The position numbers and the translations under genes were made by a program. Of a stretch of 64,000 nucleotides of DNA, positions 52,346 to 64,000 are shown piece by piece; position 1 is the first letter of the stretch, and the number at the start of each line of letters is the position of its first letter. The stretch covers positions 186,001 through 250,000 of the forward strand of contig VIIQ02000096.1 in the NCBI GenBank assembly GCA_007449985.2, read 5' to 3'. The notes under the pieces are model-generated. The model was not told where the DNA came from, made no database searches, and worked only from the letters and a program-made list of their open reading frames with translations. This DNA comes from Desmodesmus armatus. Lineage: Eukaryota > Chlorophyta > Chlorophyceae > Sphaeropleales > Scenedesmaceae.

Positions 52346-54643
52346 TATAGGGCAATCTTTCCCCAAAGATCGCACATGACACGGTAGATCATTGGTCTTG
52401 TGCCTGTAGAACTGCCAGTCTCACTGATGGGGGGATCTGTGAGCGATGTCAGGAGCCATGACGGCCTGCAGGGTGTAGGCTGAGCTCAATCGTGGGTGCC
52501 AAGAGTTGTGAGAGCTGGGCAGGTGACACACCTGTGCCAGCTTGAGCTCATTCAAAAAGCGTGAGCTGTTAGCTGTATCAGGAGTGGTGAGCTCAGGGGA
52601 AAAATGCGAGGAGTTTCACGAGCCGTGACGGCCTGCCAGGTGCAGGTTGAGCTCCGATTTGCGTGTTGGCCTTGGCAGGGCAAAGCCTGGCAGGGCGAGT
52701 GTTGCATGTAGGCGTGAGAAAGCGGCTGCAGCTGATGATCTTCCATACTTGCACAGGCCTGCCGACGTTGTGGCAGGCTTGCCGGGCTGATCAGCCATGA
52801 GCTCATAAGCTCAGCATTAGTGCAGGACACAGTGGTTGTCCATGCCTGACAGCACGGTTTATGTTGCTGTTTTTGTTTGAGAGGCCCATGCCTCACCCCC
52901 AGGGAGTTTTGTGGCACCTTATTTTTGCCTATCTTGATGTTTATAGGTTTAGAGCTTCTTGCCAATCTGCGCACTAGCACCCAGGCGGCAGCAAAGCTGG
53001 CAGGCCATGATCCGATCATGATGAACGTTGAAAGTGCTTCAACCCATCATCCGGCAGGAATTTGTCGTTGGCCCCCTGGGCTGCGCAGTGCAGCTGGTAC
53101 TGGCTGAGATGCCGGATGCAGGCATCATCATCAGGCATCATCAACATCAGGATGGTTGTGGGGTGTGGCTGTTTCCAAGCTGCAGGGGAGAAGCACTGTC
53201 ATGGCATCAGCAGTAGGTGACAGTCCTACAGGGCTGCCGCACGCTGCATGCATGATGCAGATGATATTGCTGCAAAGCAGGATCTACTAGTATTGCTTCA
53301 TGTCATTCAAAATGGTGCCACTGGTGGGCATGTGTGCCTATGCAGCCAATGCATGTGAACCACTGGACAGCATGCACCTGTACGGGTGGGAAGACTCTCC
53401 CCGAGCTGGACCTGCAGGTCTTGCACAGCATGCTGTGAGCTAGCGTCACTACATTGCCAAGAGCTTCCGAAGCACGGTGCTTTGCTTCCATGATGCATTG
53501 GCACCCTTTGTCGGTAGCCACATGCTGCTACGGTACAGACGAGTGGCCTGAGCTTTTTGCTGGCATTAATGCAATTAATATTGTCAAAGCCCGTGCTTGT
53601 GTTTCAGCAAAAGCCACGTCACAGTTGTCTAGGGTGGTCATAGGCTGAAGGAGCTGAAGACTTGGTTGTTTCCGCGCATGTGCTGTTGTGGCAATGGGTC
53701 TTGGTCCCTAGGGACGCACTGCAGCCTGCAAAAGGTTGTGAACAGTGGCTGCAGGATGCACCTGCTGCCTCATTTGAACATTTGTGCTGCACCGCCTGAT
53801 GTGGCGTTGTTGTGCTGTTCACTGCATGCTCCTGCTGCCTAAGGAATTAGAGAGCCGTAGGTATTGCAAGGGACACGCTGCTTTTTCCATCTGGCAACCC
53901 CGACAAGGGCGCTGCCAATGGCATGTTGAAGACACGGCAGACTTTGGGAGGTGCAACTGCTTTGCTAATGTCTCTCATGTGCATGCACAAGTGTACCCAG
54001 CACGCATTCATTGGTTCCAGAACAAAACACACGATGTTTTGCCCCAATCATACCGCACCAAACTGGGGCATGCCATTCACAGCATTGCTAAGAACATGTG
54101 GCCACGAAAGCCGGCAGCCAGCAAAGCAGCCCGCTGTGCGGTGCCATTTTTGCTGCCCAATCCTTGGCTCAGGCAGCTGAAAACCAGCTTGCCTTAGCTT
54201 GCTTTCACAACAAGCGCCTGAGGCGCAATCAACCCAGCGCCAGCAAGGCGCAACACATCAACCCAACAGCAAACAGCAGCCATGTATGTACCAGCCTGTA
54301 CTGTATGCCTCTGCTGCTTCATCACAGCACAGCACAGCACAGCACAGCAGCGTCTATTACTCTCCACAACATGCACCAGACACGCAGGAGCTCCACACAG
54401 TAACAAGACAGCATCTAAATGCCCATGCGATGCAGTGTGATGGCCTTCAAGGCTGCCCTCACTGCCCCAGCGCATCTGCCGGCAGCTGCATCACCCTGCC
54501 CTGGCCCTCCACCCAGTCAAGCAGCTGACCTAACAGGGGCACTCCCGCTCGCAGCCTACGCGCTGAACCGACCATCAATAGCTTCACCTGCACACATACA
54601 CAACGCATATGTGAGAGATGTTGGCGACTAAAGTAACGTCATT
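52346..54643. other. Convergent 3' region between bestrophin-like gene and DNA2
   Basis: Holds both 3' UTRs. A diverged tandem duplication occurs near 52450-52500 and 52610-52665 (CATGACGGCCTGC / CGTGACGGCCTGC, each followed by a GCTGAGCTC-like motif). A (CAGCA)n array lies at 54326-54350. No gene recognised; I did not find a convincing TGTAA on either strand. Confidence 0.4.
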
Positions 54644-57600
54644 TCACAGACACATCTTGACCTTGACTGTCTCCCGTCCGGAATTAAGTATAAGTGCACA
54701 CTTGCTTTTAGCGCCTCCACATAGCCGCCAGCGGCAGGTGCATGAAAGACTCTGAAGCCACCAGCTGCACACCAACCAAGGATGTGTGTGCAGGCTGATG
54801 CAAGCCGGTCTGCATAAAAGCATGAACTTGGGGCTCACACTGGCTTCAAGTTATGAAGCAGATCCACTGCTCCAACAGGAGCAACACCACCCCATGTTTA
54901 GTGAGGGCAGACCTGAAGAAGTCATCCCTGCTTACCTTGGCCCTGGTGATGGCCACGTTGAGGCGTGCTGCATCAGACAGCAGATTGCCCACAGCACCCT
55001 TGGCGTTTGACCGCACAAAAGACAGCAGAATGACAGGCTTGTCACGCCCTTGAAACCTGTCGATGGTCAGTACCTCCACCTGGCGGCCTGCTGCTGCAGG
55101 CGCACTGCTGCTGCCGCCGGCTGCTGCTGCGTCCACAAGCTTCTGCAGGTGGTTGACCTGCAGCATGGACAAACATGCAAATGCAGGATCAGGATTGCAT
55201 GACAAAACATGCACGTGCCAATGGCGCTGTATGATGTCAGAACATGTAGTTTACTCTTGGCAGTGGTTGCCTTCTATTGCTGCAGAGAGCGCTCCATGGA
55301 CATGCCCCATCATGCGTCCAGCTGAAGTAAGCCAATTAAGTGATACTGCTGAAGCCCACAAAGCCAGCCAGCTGTACTCCTAGCATGTCGGCCACCCTGT
55401 CACAGCAGAGTGGTGTGCAGGTGCACCTGCCGAATAAACCAACGCATCTGCTTAAAGTGCAGAAGAGCTGCAATGCATTACAACCACCAGTGAGCTTGAC
55501 TGCTGCTGCAGTGTGGCGGGGACGCCAACCACCCTACCTGGGGGAGTCCGCACCCCCTGGTAAAACCAGAAGTGAGCCCCCCCCCCCCCCCCACCCCACC
55601 GGTAAAACCAAAAAAAGGAAACAAACCCACCCACCTGAGCCTTGTAGGGTGATATGATGCCAATGTCCTGGCTGGGCACTCCTGCGGCCAGCAGGCCGGC
55701 AAGCAGCTGCATCACCAGCTGTGCTTCACCTGTAGACACCACACAGGCACGTCCATGTCGAATGTGTGAGTGGACTGACGCTACCATGACCATTTCAATG
55801 ACTGCAACCCTTTCCCAGGTACTGGACAGGTACAGTGCACCACCAAGTGCCACTCTCCGCATCGTCAACCAGGCATCAGTGCAAGTGTAAGGCTTGCACA
55901 GGCAGCCGCCAGCTGAAAGAAAGCAGGCTGGCCGGTACCAGTATCTTCACCAGCATGCTTTCATATCCCCCCCCCCCCCCAATCACAAAATGCAACAAAA
56001 CACAAGGCAGGAATTGCCTTACCTAGGTTGACCACCCCACCCCCAGGCGCCAAGGAATCCTCTGCTGCATCTGCTGGCTGTGTGGCGTCTGTATCCAGGA
56101 AGGCCAGGGTCACTGAAGGGTCCAGTGCAGCCGCTACCCAGCTTGGCACCTGCAGCAGAAGCCGGGGCAAGACATGACATACTTTTGGTCTTCTGCCTCT
56201 GTCATTGCCGTGCAGCATGTGCAAGCTCACGGAGTTGCAGGGGTGCCTTCCTATTCTTGTGCGTTCACAAAGATGCATCTGATACATGCACCCACTGACA
56301 GCTCAACTCGTACTGCCAGTGGGTGTGCATGCACAGCGAGGGCAGCGCCAATTTGCAAGCATAGCAGAGTTTCTATATTGCATATTGAAACCTGGTGTGC
56401 TGGTCGAACCTGCTGCAGTGCAGTCGGCTGTGGCAGCGCCAGCTGCGCCTCCTCAACAGCTGGGCTGCCTGCCTGCAGCTGCCCCTTGTACACCAGGGAG
56501 TTGGCCAGGGCCATAATGGGACCTGCAGGAACACAGCACAGCACAGCATGGTACAGAAAGGCATGGTACAGTCCAGTCTGATGCAGGAACCTGGGTAAAA
56601 AGCCAAACACCATGCCGGCCACTGAGCTTCAAAGTCAACTTTGCCACAACTGAAGCACCATGACACTGCTGCACCTATGGACGTGACGTCTGCAATTCCA
56701 AGCACATTTCACTGGTATCCAATGCATCTGTGCTGCTGAGAGAGGGATAGAGATGACGCGGTGTGCCTGGCACTCCGCGTCGTTTCAGGGGGAGAATGTG
56801 TGTGACTGCTCCGCAGTCGCCACGTCCCCACCATGGCCCCAGGCGCAAAAGACACCCCAGGGGTCAGTGGGGTTGTTTTGGCTTTCTTGTCTTCCTGTGT
56901 TTGGTTTCAATTTGGAGGTGCACCTCTGTGCTGCTGACTCATGCCCCGGCAGCTGTCGCGGTGGTCACACACCTGCCATCCTGTACTGCTGCTGCAGCTT
57001 GACCACAGCATCCGGGTGGGCCTCGCACAGCTGCCGGAACAAGCTGATGCCCAGGCCCCCGGCTTGAGCTCGTGGGTCCAGTACCAACGGCGGCAGCTGG
57101 TAGTGGTCGCCGACAAGCACAAAAGACCGCCCACGCAGCAGCGCGGGCAGAACTGCCGGTGTCGTGATCTGGCCAGCCTCGTCGACTATGACGACATCGA
57201 ATGGGGGCCGGGTTGCGAGCAGCGGGTGGTGTGCACTGAGACAGGGGCAACCCACGATGGGCGTAGATGCCGCTAGCTGCTGCAGCTCCGACGTGCTGCG
57301 ATGCGGGTACCTGCAAGACAGGAGGCAAGCGTGACTGTTGCTGGTAGCACTACAACCTTCCGACGCAGTTCTCTGCATACAATGACAACAACTGTGCTGA
57401 CTGTACAGATGCGTCGCCAGCGCCTTGCACAGCAAGCGCGGAAAAGGCGAAGGATGACAGCAAGCTGTCTTCCTTCCAAGTGTGTTACACACTCAACATA
57501 AGTGTGCATGTGTGTAATGATGAGAGTGCCACATAATGACCGCACCGAGCGCACCTCTCGCCTCCTGGCATGTACTCCCGGACCCTTGTGTGGCAGCTGC

Positions 57601-60600
57601 TGGCCCGGCCCAGCCGCAGGAACTGGTGCATGCCCGACTCTGCCAGCTTGACCAGGATGTTATCCAGGGCGCTGTTGGTGTAGGCGGCCACCAGCACAGA
57701 TGCGCCTGAAGCCACGAGGGCGCGGATGGCATGCACGATGGTGCTCGTCTTGCCAGTCCCTGCATGCAAGCAGGCGCGACAGGCACAGCAGGGGCACGCG
57801 AGTGTTGCTACAGGATACGGCAACTCCTTCTGGGACAGGCCTTGACCGACAGCAATCCTGTTTGGCGTTTGGATGTTTGAGGTGCTGTGTGCGCAGAACG
57901 GCTGCTGTTGGGGCAGGCCATGGCAAGGTTCTAGTGCACGTGGGCCGTCATTATAAATGTGCCTTGGTGGTTGCACCAAAGCAAGAGGTTCAAACGCTCT
58001 CCTGCAGCCGTCTTACCAGGCATGCCCAGTACCAGGCAGTAGTCCTGCATTGCCATCACCCGCCGCAGCACTGCCACCTGATTGCTGTTGAGGTGCGACC
58101 CTTGGCTAGCCAGGTATGCCTCCCCAGATGCTGCGGCCAGCCGGGCAGCAGCACCAAACGGCTCTGACGATGCTGCTGGAGGAGCCCCCTGCGAGTCACC
58201 CCCTGCTGCCTCAACTGCCGGCGGTGCTGAAGCTGCACGCCTGCTTGCGATGCCACCGCCGCTGTCCACACCCTCTGCTGGAGGGCTGCTGCTTCTGGCA
58301 CGCCTGCTGTCACCTTGATCCGGCTGTTGTGTTAGTTGTGGCATGCCCCGCAGCCTCGGAGCAGCAAGACCTACTATCAGCTCCTGGAGCCGCTGCACGT
58401 GGCTTCCATTGTTAGAAGCTGCCAGGCTCAGCACAGCAGCCCGTTGGTGCATGCCGATCGAAGCAGCTTCGTCATGGTCCAGCCGCCACAGCACACTGCT
58501 CCCACAGCCGTCGCTGCCGCCGGCACTGCTGCCACAAGCTGCTGCGTCGGCTGCTGCTGCGGCTGCTTCATAGCGGTCCAGCTGCAGGTTTTTCCTGCTT
58601 GCAACTGTGATGCTGCTGCCGGACACCTCCACTACGTCCACTCGTCCAATGTTGACCTGTGGCAGCACACAGCATGACATGACATTAGAGGGCATAGCAT
58701 GAAGTTGATCATCAACATGCAGGCAAGCAGCCAGCTGGCAAACCAAAAACACCTGGCAGCCATTTGCAGTGAGCGGTTGCATGCAAAAGAAGTGCATGCT
58801 TCTGGATGGCTGCGGTTGGTGCCTGCACTGGGTTTGTGGTCTGTGCCGTGTCTGCACTTGTGTTTGCGCTTGGTGCTTGTGCTGTGTGCTTGTGCTGGGT
58901 TTCATTTGCGCTGTCCTGGCTGTGCACCATACAGGTTTCCACTATCACTGGTGCTTCACCACGAAGCAGGATGCACCCATGCAGACTGCAGCTATGCAAT
59001 GTTGCATGACAAGCATTCACTCTTGCAATGCAAGCAGCGCTCGACACCCAGTGACGCCCACCTGTAGACCATCAGCACTCAGCAGCAGCATCTCGCCCGG
59101 TGAAGCTGCAATGCCCTGCAGTGCCTGCTCTACTGGAGGGGTGCTGCTGCTGTCGCTACCAGCATTCCCATCAGCACCCTGACCCCCCTGCTCACGCCCA
59201 CGTTGCTCACTCTGCTGCTGCTGCTGCTGCGGTTCCTGTGCGGCACTACTGCTGCCTGTCAGTGCTGCATTTGAGCCATCCACGTCCTGCTGCCGCTTCT
59301 TCTGCTTGCTGTTGATGCGTTGGTACTGTACCTCCTGCTCAAAGGTATACAGGAACAGCTGATCCTGTCCTGCACTGCCCTCCGCCCCAGCTGCTGCTGC
59401 TTCCGGCTCTGCTCCCTGAGCACTTTGCTGCGCATCCCCACTGGCGCCCTGTTGAGAGAACGCTTGCTGTGATGCTGCCTGGGTTGCTGCTACCACTGCT
59501 TCTAGCTCAGCGGCCTCTGCTTCCTCATCCTGTTGTCCTGCAGCAGCTGCCGCTGCCGCGGCAGGGTCAGCCGCTGCCAGCGCGGCACTGCTGCTGCTGC
59601 AGGCGGCGGTGGATGTCTTCACAAGGCGCAAGCCGGCGATGCAGCCGCCGCGAGCCTGTCTCTGAGCACCTGTGTTGCAAGGCGGCGTTGCAGCCACATG
59701 TGCCAAGTGGCTCAGCTGTTTCAAGGTACTTGCTGCTACACTTTCATGTTCTCTGTAAGGCAAAATCCTCGCAAGTTCCTCTACAAAATGAAGGGCACTA
59801 TGCACAATCATGGTGAAGAATAAGTGGTGGCACTGATGCAGCCCAGCACATCTGCCTCACCTGTCAACGCCCACACTTCAGACCGCCGCGCCCTACCACC
59901 CGACTCCTCCCAGTCGAGCAGCTGCAGCCACTTGCGGCCCCACGCCCCAGATGCAGCAGTGACTCCACCTGCGCATAGTCAAACATATGAGCCATGAGCA
60001 GACCAAGCCACAGAGTTCCATAGGAACGCGCATACTCACCAAGGCCCACGTATGCCTTTCTGCATCCCCAGTCAATGCGGTTTGCAACACAGCACATGGA
60101 GACAACTGCATCCGTGGTGGGGAAAAGCTTGGCTGTTGTGCACAACAAGACCTCCAACGATGTACAGTGTTACCTGCCAGCTGCTGCCACTGCGCAGGCT
60201 CCATGCCGCTGCTGTCAGCGTTCCCGCCCTCCAGCACAGCATGCACGGCTGCGCAGGTGGAGGCGCTGTGGCAGCGGCCACACGTGTGAGAGTCCTGCAG
60301 GTGACACATGGCACAGCAACACAGCCAGCCTGATCAGCAAAACATACATACTGATGTACAGGACAGCATAAACTTGCGCGATCTAGACTGGTGGTGCAAG
60401 GAAAGCGCTTTGTCAGTTTCGGCATCTCGGCACCTCACAGAGACATCTTGATCGCGCACAACTTCTGCAGCAGCTGCAGCTGGTGGCAATCAGCCCAGCA
60501 CCCAGCAGCATTACTCACCCCAGATATGCACTGAACTCTTGCTGATAGCAACCCTTTGTACTACTAGCTTAACTTACAACCCTTCCAACTACGTGAGTAC

Positions 60601-61553
60601 TGCATGTCAAAATTGCGCAGAGCGCATACTAGCAACCATAACACTAACCAACCATGACTCACCCCGAGCATGGCCGGTGGCGGCGGGCACTCCTGCCAGA
60701 GGTGTGCTGCCAGTCTGTTCCTGCATGCCAGCAGGGCCGCCAGCTCCTCCTGCTTGGCTGGCACCAGCACCATCGACTGACTGTTCACGTTCCACAGCAG
60801 CCCCGCGGGCGGCAGGCCTAGCTGGTAGCGCACCTCCATCAACAGGAGGTACAGAGACACCTGGGGAGGCAGATAGGGGTTGAGAAGGGGGGTGAGATTG
60901 AGTGGATTGCATGTGTAGACACAGGGAGTGCACCCAGCCAAGGATGTGTGTGTGGTGCGGTAGATGGCAGGGGAGGCAGGGATGGGGCAGCAAGCAGGGC
61001 AGCCAGCTCCTCCTGCTTGGCAGGCACCAGGACCATCGACTGGCTGTTCACGTTCCACAGCAGCCCAGCGGGCGGCAGGCCCAGCTGGTAGCGCACCTCC
61101 ATCAACAGCAGGTACAGAGACACCTGGGAGGCAGGAGGGGGGAGGGGGCGGGGTGGTTGTGTGGGAGGGGGATGGAATGGGAGGGCGGATGGGCAGCAAG
61201 CATGGCAGTAGCAGACATGGATGTGGTGCGTAGAAGGGACAGGTGTATGGGCCAGGTGTGGGACACATTGCAAGCAAAACAGTGGGGAACCAGCGAGCAG
61301 CGGCAATGCATGCAACACGGAGTCGAATGCCCAGGACGGTGATGGGCCGGGAGTCATTTGCCTTGTCTGCAGCTTGTGTGGGCCAGGTGCAAGGCGCTAG
61401 ACAGGGGCAAAGACGCCCGGGGATCTGCATTGCTGGCTGTAGGCGCAGGACTGCAGATTCCAACCGTGACGCCACTGCCCACCTGAGCCTTGTGGCTAAA
61501 GTAGTCCTTGCCAGTCTTGAACTCAAACGGCACAATCAGCACCTCACTCTCCC

Positions 61554-61605
<52 letters not shown>

Positions 61606-64000
61606 ATGGTACTGCTGCTGCTGTTGGTAGCCTTGCTGGTAGCCTTGCTGGCCAGCACTGCCTTGGGCAGGGCCTTGAGCTCCAGGTCCCCACCACCCTG
61701 CCGCTGCTGAGTGTGCAGGAGGCCGGCTGTTGCCCCCCGACGCCAAGCTACGTACTTGACTTCCCTGCTGCTGCTGTTGTTGTTGCTGCTGTGCGCTGTG
61801 CTGTGCTGACGCCCCAGGTGCTGTCCCTGCAGCACTACCATCAGCACCACCACCAGCACGGCTGGCGTGATAGGCCCTGACAGCAGCAGCAGCACCGGAC
61901 ACCCTGCCCTTATACACCTTCACCTCTTCAGGCCCTGCTGTACTGCCAGCAGCTGTTGCGCCTGCAACGCTGCTGCACAGCAACCCACCAGCAGAACCCC
62001 GCTGCTGCCAGCTGCTTGGTTGAGGTCCCGCTGGGCGAGAACCCCTCGGCCGGATCCTCCACCCCACCCACCACCACCACCACCACCACGGCCTCCCCAA
62101 GCTGCTCCCTGGCCCTGCTGTTGCCACTGCTGTTGCTGCTGCTGCTGCCACTGCCCCCCACTAGCAGCTGCTGCTTGACTGCAGCCACCGCTGCCTGCCG
62201 ACGGCCACCCCCTGCCACTGCCCCCGCCCACACTCCACCCACTCCCCAGCGGCCCCTGCTGCTGCTGCTGCTGCCAACAGCCGCCGCTGCCCCTGCCGCT
62301 GCTACCACCCCAACCCCCACCGGAGCCCTGCCCATAGCAACCCCGCCCACTCGGACCCCCGCTGTGCGCCATGGAAGCTCCCTGGGGGCTTGGTTGTGTG
62401 AGCTGGATCAGCAGAGAACCATCTAGCTGGCCCTTGAGGCCATAGCGGGGTGCCCAGATGTTCTCCTCTATGTCTGCTACCCCACGGATCAGCACCCGAG
62501 GCCGTTGCCGGGAGTTGCTGCTGGGGCCGATATCCACATAGCCACCAGCAGCATCCGCTTGCTGCTGCTGCTGCTGTTGCTGCCAGGGCTGCGGTGGCTG
62601 CATCACAAGCTGCTGCCCATACTGCTGCTGCTGCTGCTGATGTTGCTGTTTCCAGGAGGCTTGTGGTTGCTGTTGCTGTTGCCAGCCGTGCTGCTGTTGT
62701 CGCTGTGGTCCCTGCTGCTGCCATGACTGCTGCTGTTGTTGACCCTGCTGCCATTGGGGTCTGTGCCCCTGCTGCTGCTGCTGTGGTGGACCTTGCTGCC
62801 CCTGCTGCTGCTGCTGCCCGTGCTGCTGCTGAGGCTGCTGCTGAGGCAGGTAGGTGCGCAGCCATGCACTGATGTTGGCGAGGTGTCTGTTCATCTCCTT
62901 GGCTGCCCCCGCCTCTGTCAGCCCCACCTCGTGAAGCTTTTCACCGGAAGAGGCCAGCAGCTCAAGCACCTACGGCACAAGACAGCAGCACACCATAGCA
63001 CATTGGTCATGCATCCGACAGAACGTATATGCACTGGCGCAGGACCAGCAGTGTACATGCGCCTCCAGACAGGTGCGTATGTTAAAGAGGAGCAGTGGCC
63101 CTGGGCAACAACCCCAGACGGCGAACGTGCTGCTGGTGCTTGTGTGCATCACCTGTCTCAGCAACACGAGCATCACAGCACCCTCTCGTCGGAAAAGAGC
63201 TAGCAGCAACCGTCCATGACAGCAAGTGTTGCTGAAGGCGATATTGCCAAGCAAGGCAGAACCAAAACGCTTCGCTCTGGCCTCGCCATTCGATTTTCAC
63301 CAACACAGCAACCCCCCGCAGCGTGGATCCTGCTCACCATCTGCTCGAGCTGCTCAACGCCGGGCAGCTCTGTCCCAGCCTCCATCCCCACCACCTCCAC
63401 CAGCAGCCGCTGCAGCAGCTCGTGCAGCAGCGTGCCGCGTGTGGCAGCCGCACCGGGGCCGCCGCCAGCAGCCGCAAAGCGCTCCGACAGCCAGGCGCGC
63501 CGCACGCAGCTCAGCGCGACAGTGACGGCAGTGCCTGCATGTGCCGTGCAAACGTGGCGGACAGGATGTCACAGCAAGCAACACAGGTCAACAGCATTTG
63601 ACGGCAACGGCTGTGTAGGGTCAGTCTGTCTCGTCAACTACTGTGTCCAATGGCAAGCACTAGACACGTAGGCCCCACTGCTGCTGAGCTCCAACAATCA
63701 CCCGGCGCACTGCATACATATGACCCGTGTCATGTGCAAAACGATCCGGCCTGGGTCCCAAACAGCAGCCTTGTGGCCTGTCCTCAGGAGGCAGAAGCGG
63801 TTACTACTACTGCTATTACTAAACTGGTATCGGGGCTTCGCCTTGTCGCCCTTTCAGCAACCAAACCAGGCTCCCAGGTCAAAAGCAACTGTCAAGAGCC
63901 ACACACAGCTGGCAGCCACACCCACCTGACAGCAGCACGTCAGGGTGCAGCACAAACGTGCCGTTCGCAAGGTCCAGGTAGGCGTGGGTGCGACCCTCAG
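54644..64000 (-). CDS. DNA2: DNA2 nuclease/helicase, 5' end outside window
   Basis: Okazaki-flap and DNA-end-resection enzyme. Minus-strand exons: 63926-64000 (partial), 63338-63534, 61483-62969, 60663-60860, 60174-60294, 59861-59968, 59062-59669, 58017-58656, 57555-57759, 56973-57310, 56410-56522, 56023-56149, 55635-55729, 54936-55157 and a tentative last exon 54644-54700. The nuclease has the first cluster Cys (ALSCVRRAW), [29 protein letters not shown] (catalytic Asp), PFEFKTGK (ExK) and the Fe-S triad C-x2-C-x5-C ([14 protein letters not shown]). The helicase has [42 protein letters not shown] and [10 protein letters not shown]. Very long Q-rich and G/Q-rich inserts split the nuclease domain. 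Exon 3 lacks one base between about 61920 and 62151. The last exon ([12 protein letters not shown], stop 54644-54646) ends sooner than usual, so the C-terminus is uncertain. Confidence 0.93.
60984..61122 (-). repeat. Copy of the 5' edge of DNA2 exon 4
   Basis: The first about 45 codons of exon 4 (real start 60860; [20 protein letters not shown] and on to ELAALLA) recur with their CCTCCCAG acceptor 262 bp upstream in transcript sense. The copy is nearly perfect, stops mid-exon and has no donor. Confidence 0.9.
61556..61604. repeat. (CTG)n coding a long polyQ in DNA2
   Basis: About 16 uninterrupted CTG units on the plus strand, glutamine in the DNA2 frame, just before the ExK nuclease motif. 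Confidence 0.95.

Noticed and set aside
55452..55868. 138-aa minus ORF read as one exon of DNA2
   Set aside because: Only 55635-55729 matches the helicase; the rest crosses a donor followed by a poly-G intron.

Overview
The window reads as nuclear DNA of a chlamydomonadalean (volvocine-type) green alga, possibly Haematococcus-like. It has intron-dense genes with GT-AG introns, GC-rich coding exons, abundant CAG/CTG triplet tracts, long G/C homopolymers inside introns, and TGTAA pentamers (the green-algal polyadenylation signal) downstream of several genes. Seven protein-coding genes can be modelled. Splice phases close for all resolved exons once six single missing bases are allowed. No rRNA, tRNA, CRISPR array or prokaryotic operon is visible.

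Layout. 1-2506 (-): 5' part of an SLC22-type organic-ion transporter, running off the left edge. 3201-4428 (+): a small PAS/LOV-like protein that lacks the photoactive cysteine, head-to-head with the transporter. 4429-16266: an 11.8 kb stretch without a recognisable gene. It holds T/G-rich sequence and two diverged, colinear gene-like units (about 8.05-10.6 kb and 12.46-15.35 kb) that share a TATA box, splice sites and a minisatellite. 16267-26960 (-): complete cactin, 19 exons, 822 aa. 27561-36351 (-): complete DHX37/Dhr1-type DEAH RNA helicase, 14 exons, about 1465 aa. 36352-38652: spacer with a 12-copy minisatellite. 38653-45032 (-): FAD/NAD(P)-dependent monooxygenase-like oxidoreductase, 10 exons. 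46233-46422 (-): pseudogene fragment of the same oxidoreductase. 48188-52345 (+): bestrophin-like anion channel, N-terminus unresolved, with long direct repeats in one intron. 54644-64000 (-): DNA2 nuclease/helicase, running off the right edge.

The genes do not form one pathway. They are housekeeping functions (splicing, ribosome biogenesis, DNA replication/repair) next to transport and redox genes. The most striking pattern is repeated local duplication of exon edges. Short pieces of an exon, together with its donor or acceptor site and flanking intron, are copied one to four times into the adjoining intron, often beside poly-G/C tracts. This occurs in cactin, DHX37, the oxidoreductase and DNA2. 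The copies create decoy splice sites, and in two cases they are reading-frame neutral (a 93-bp x4 array and an 81-nt exon copy).
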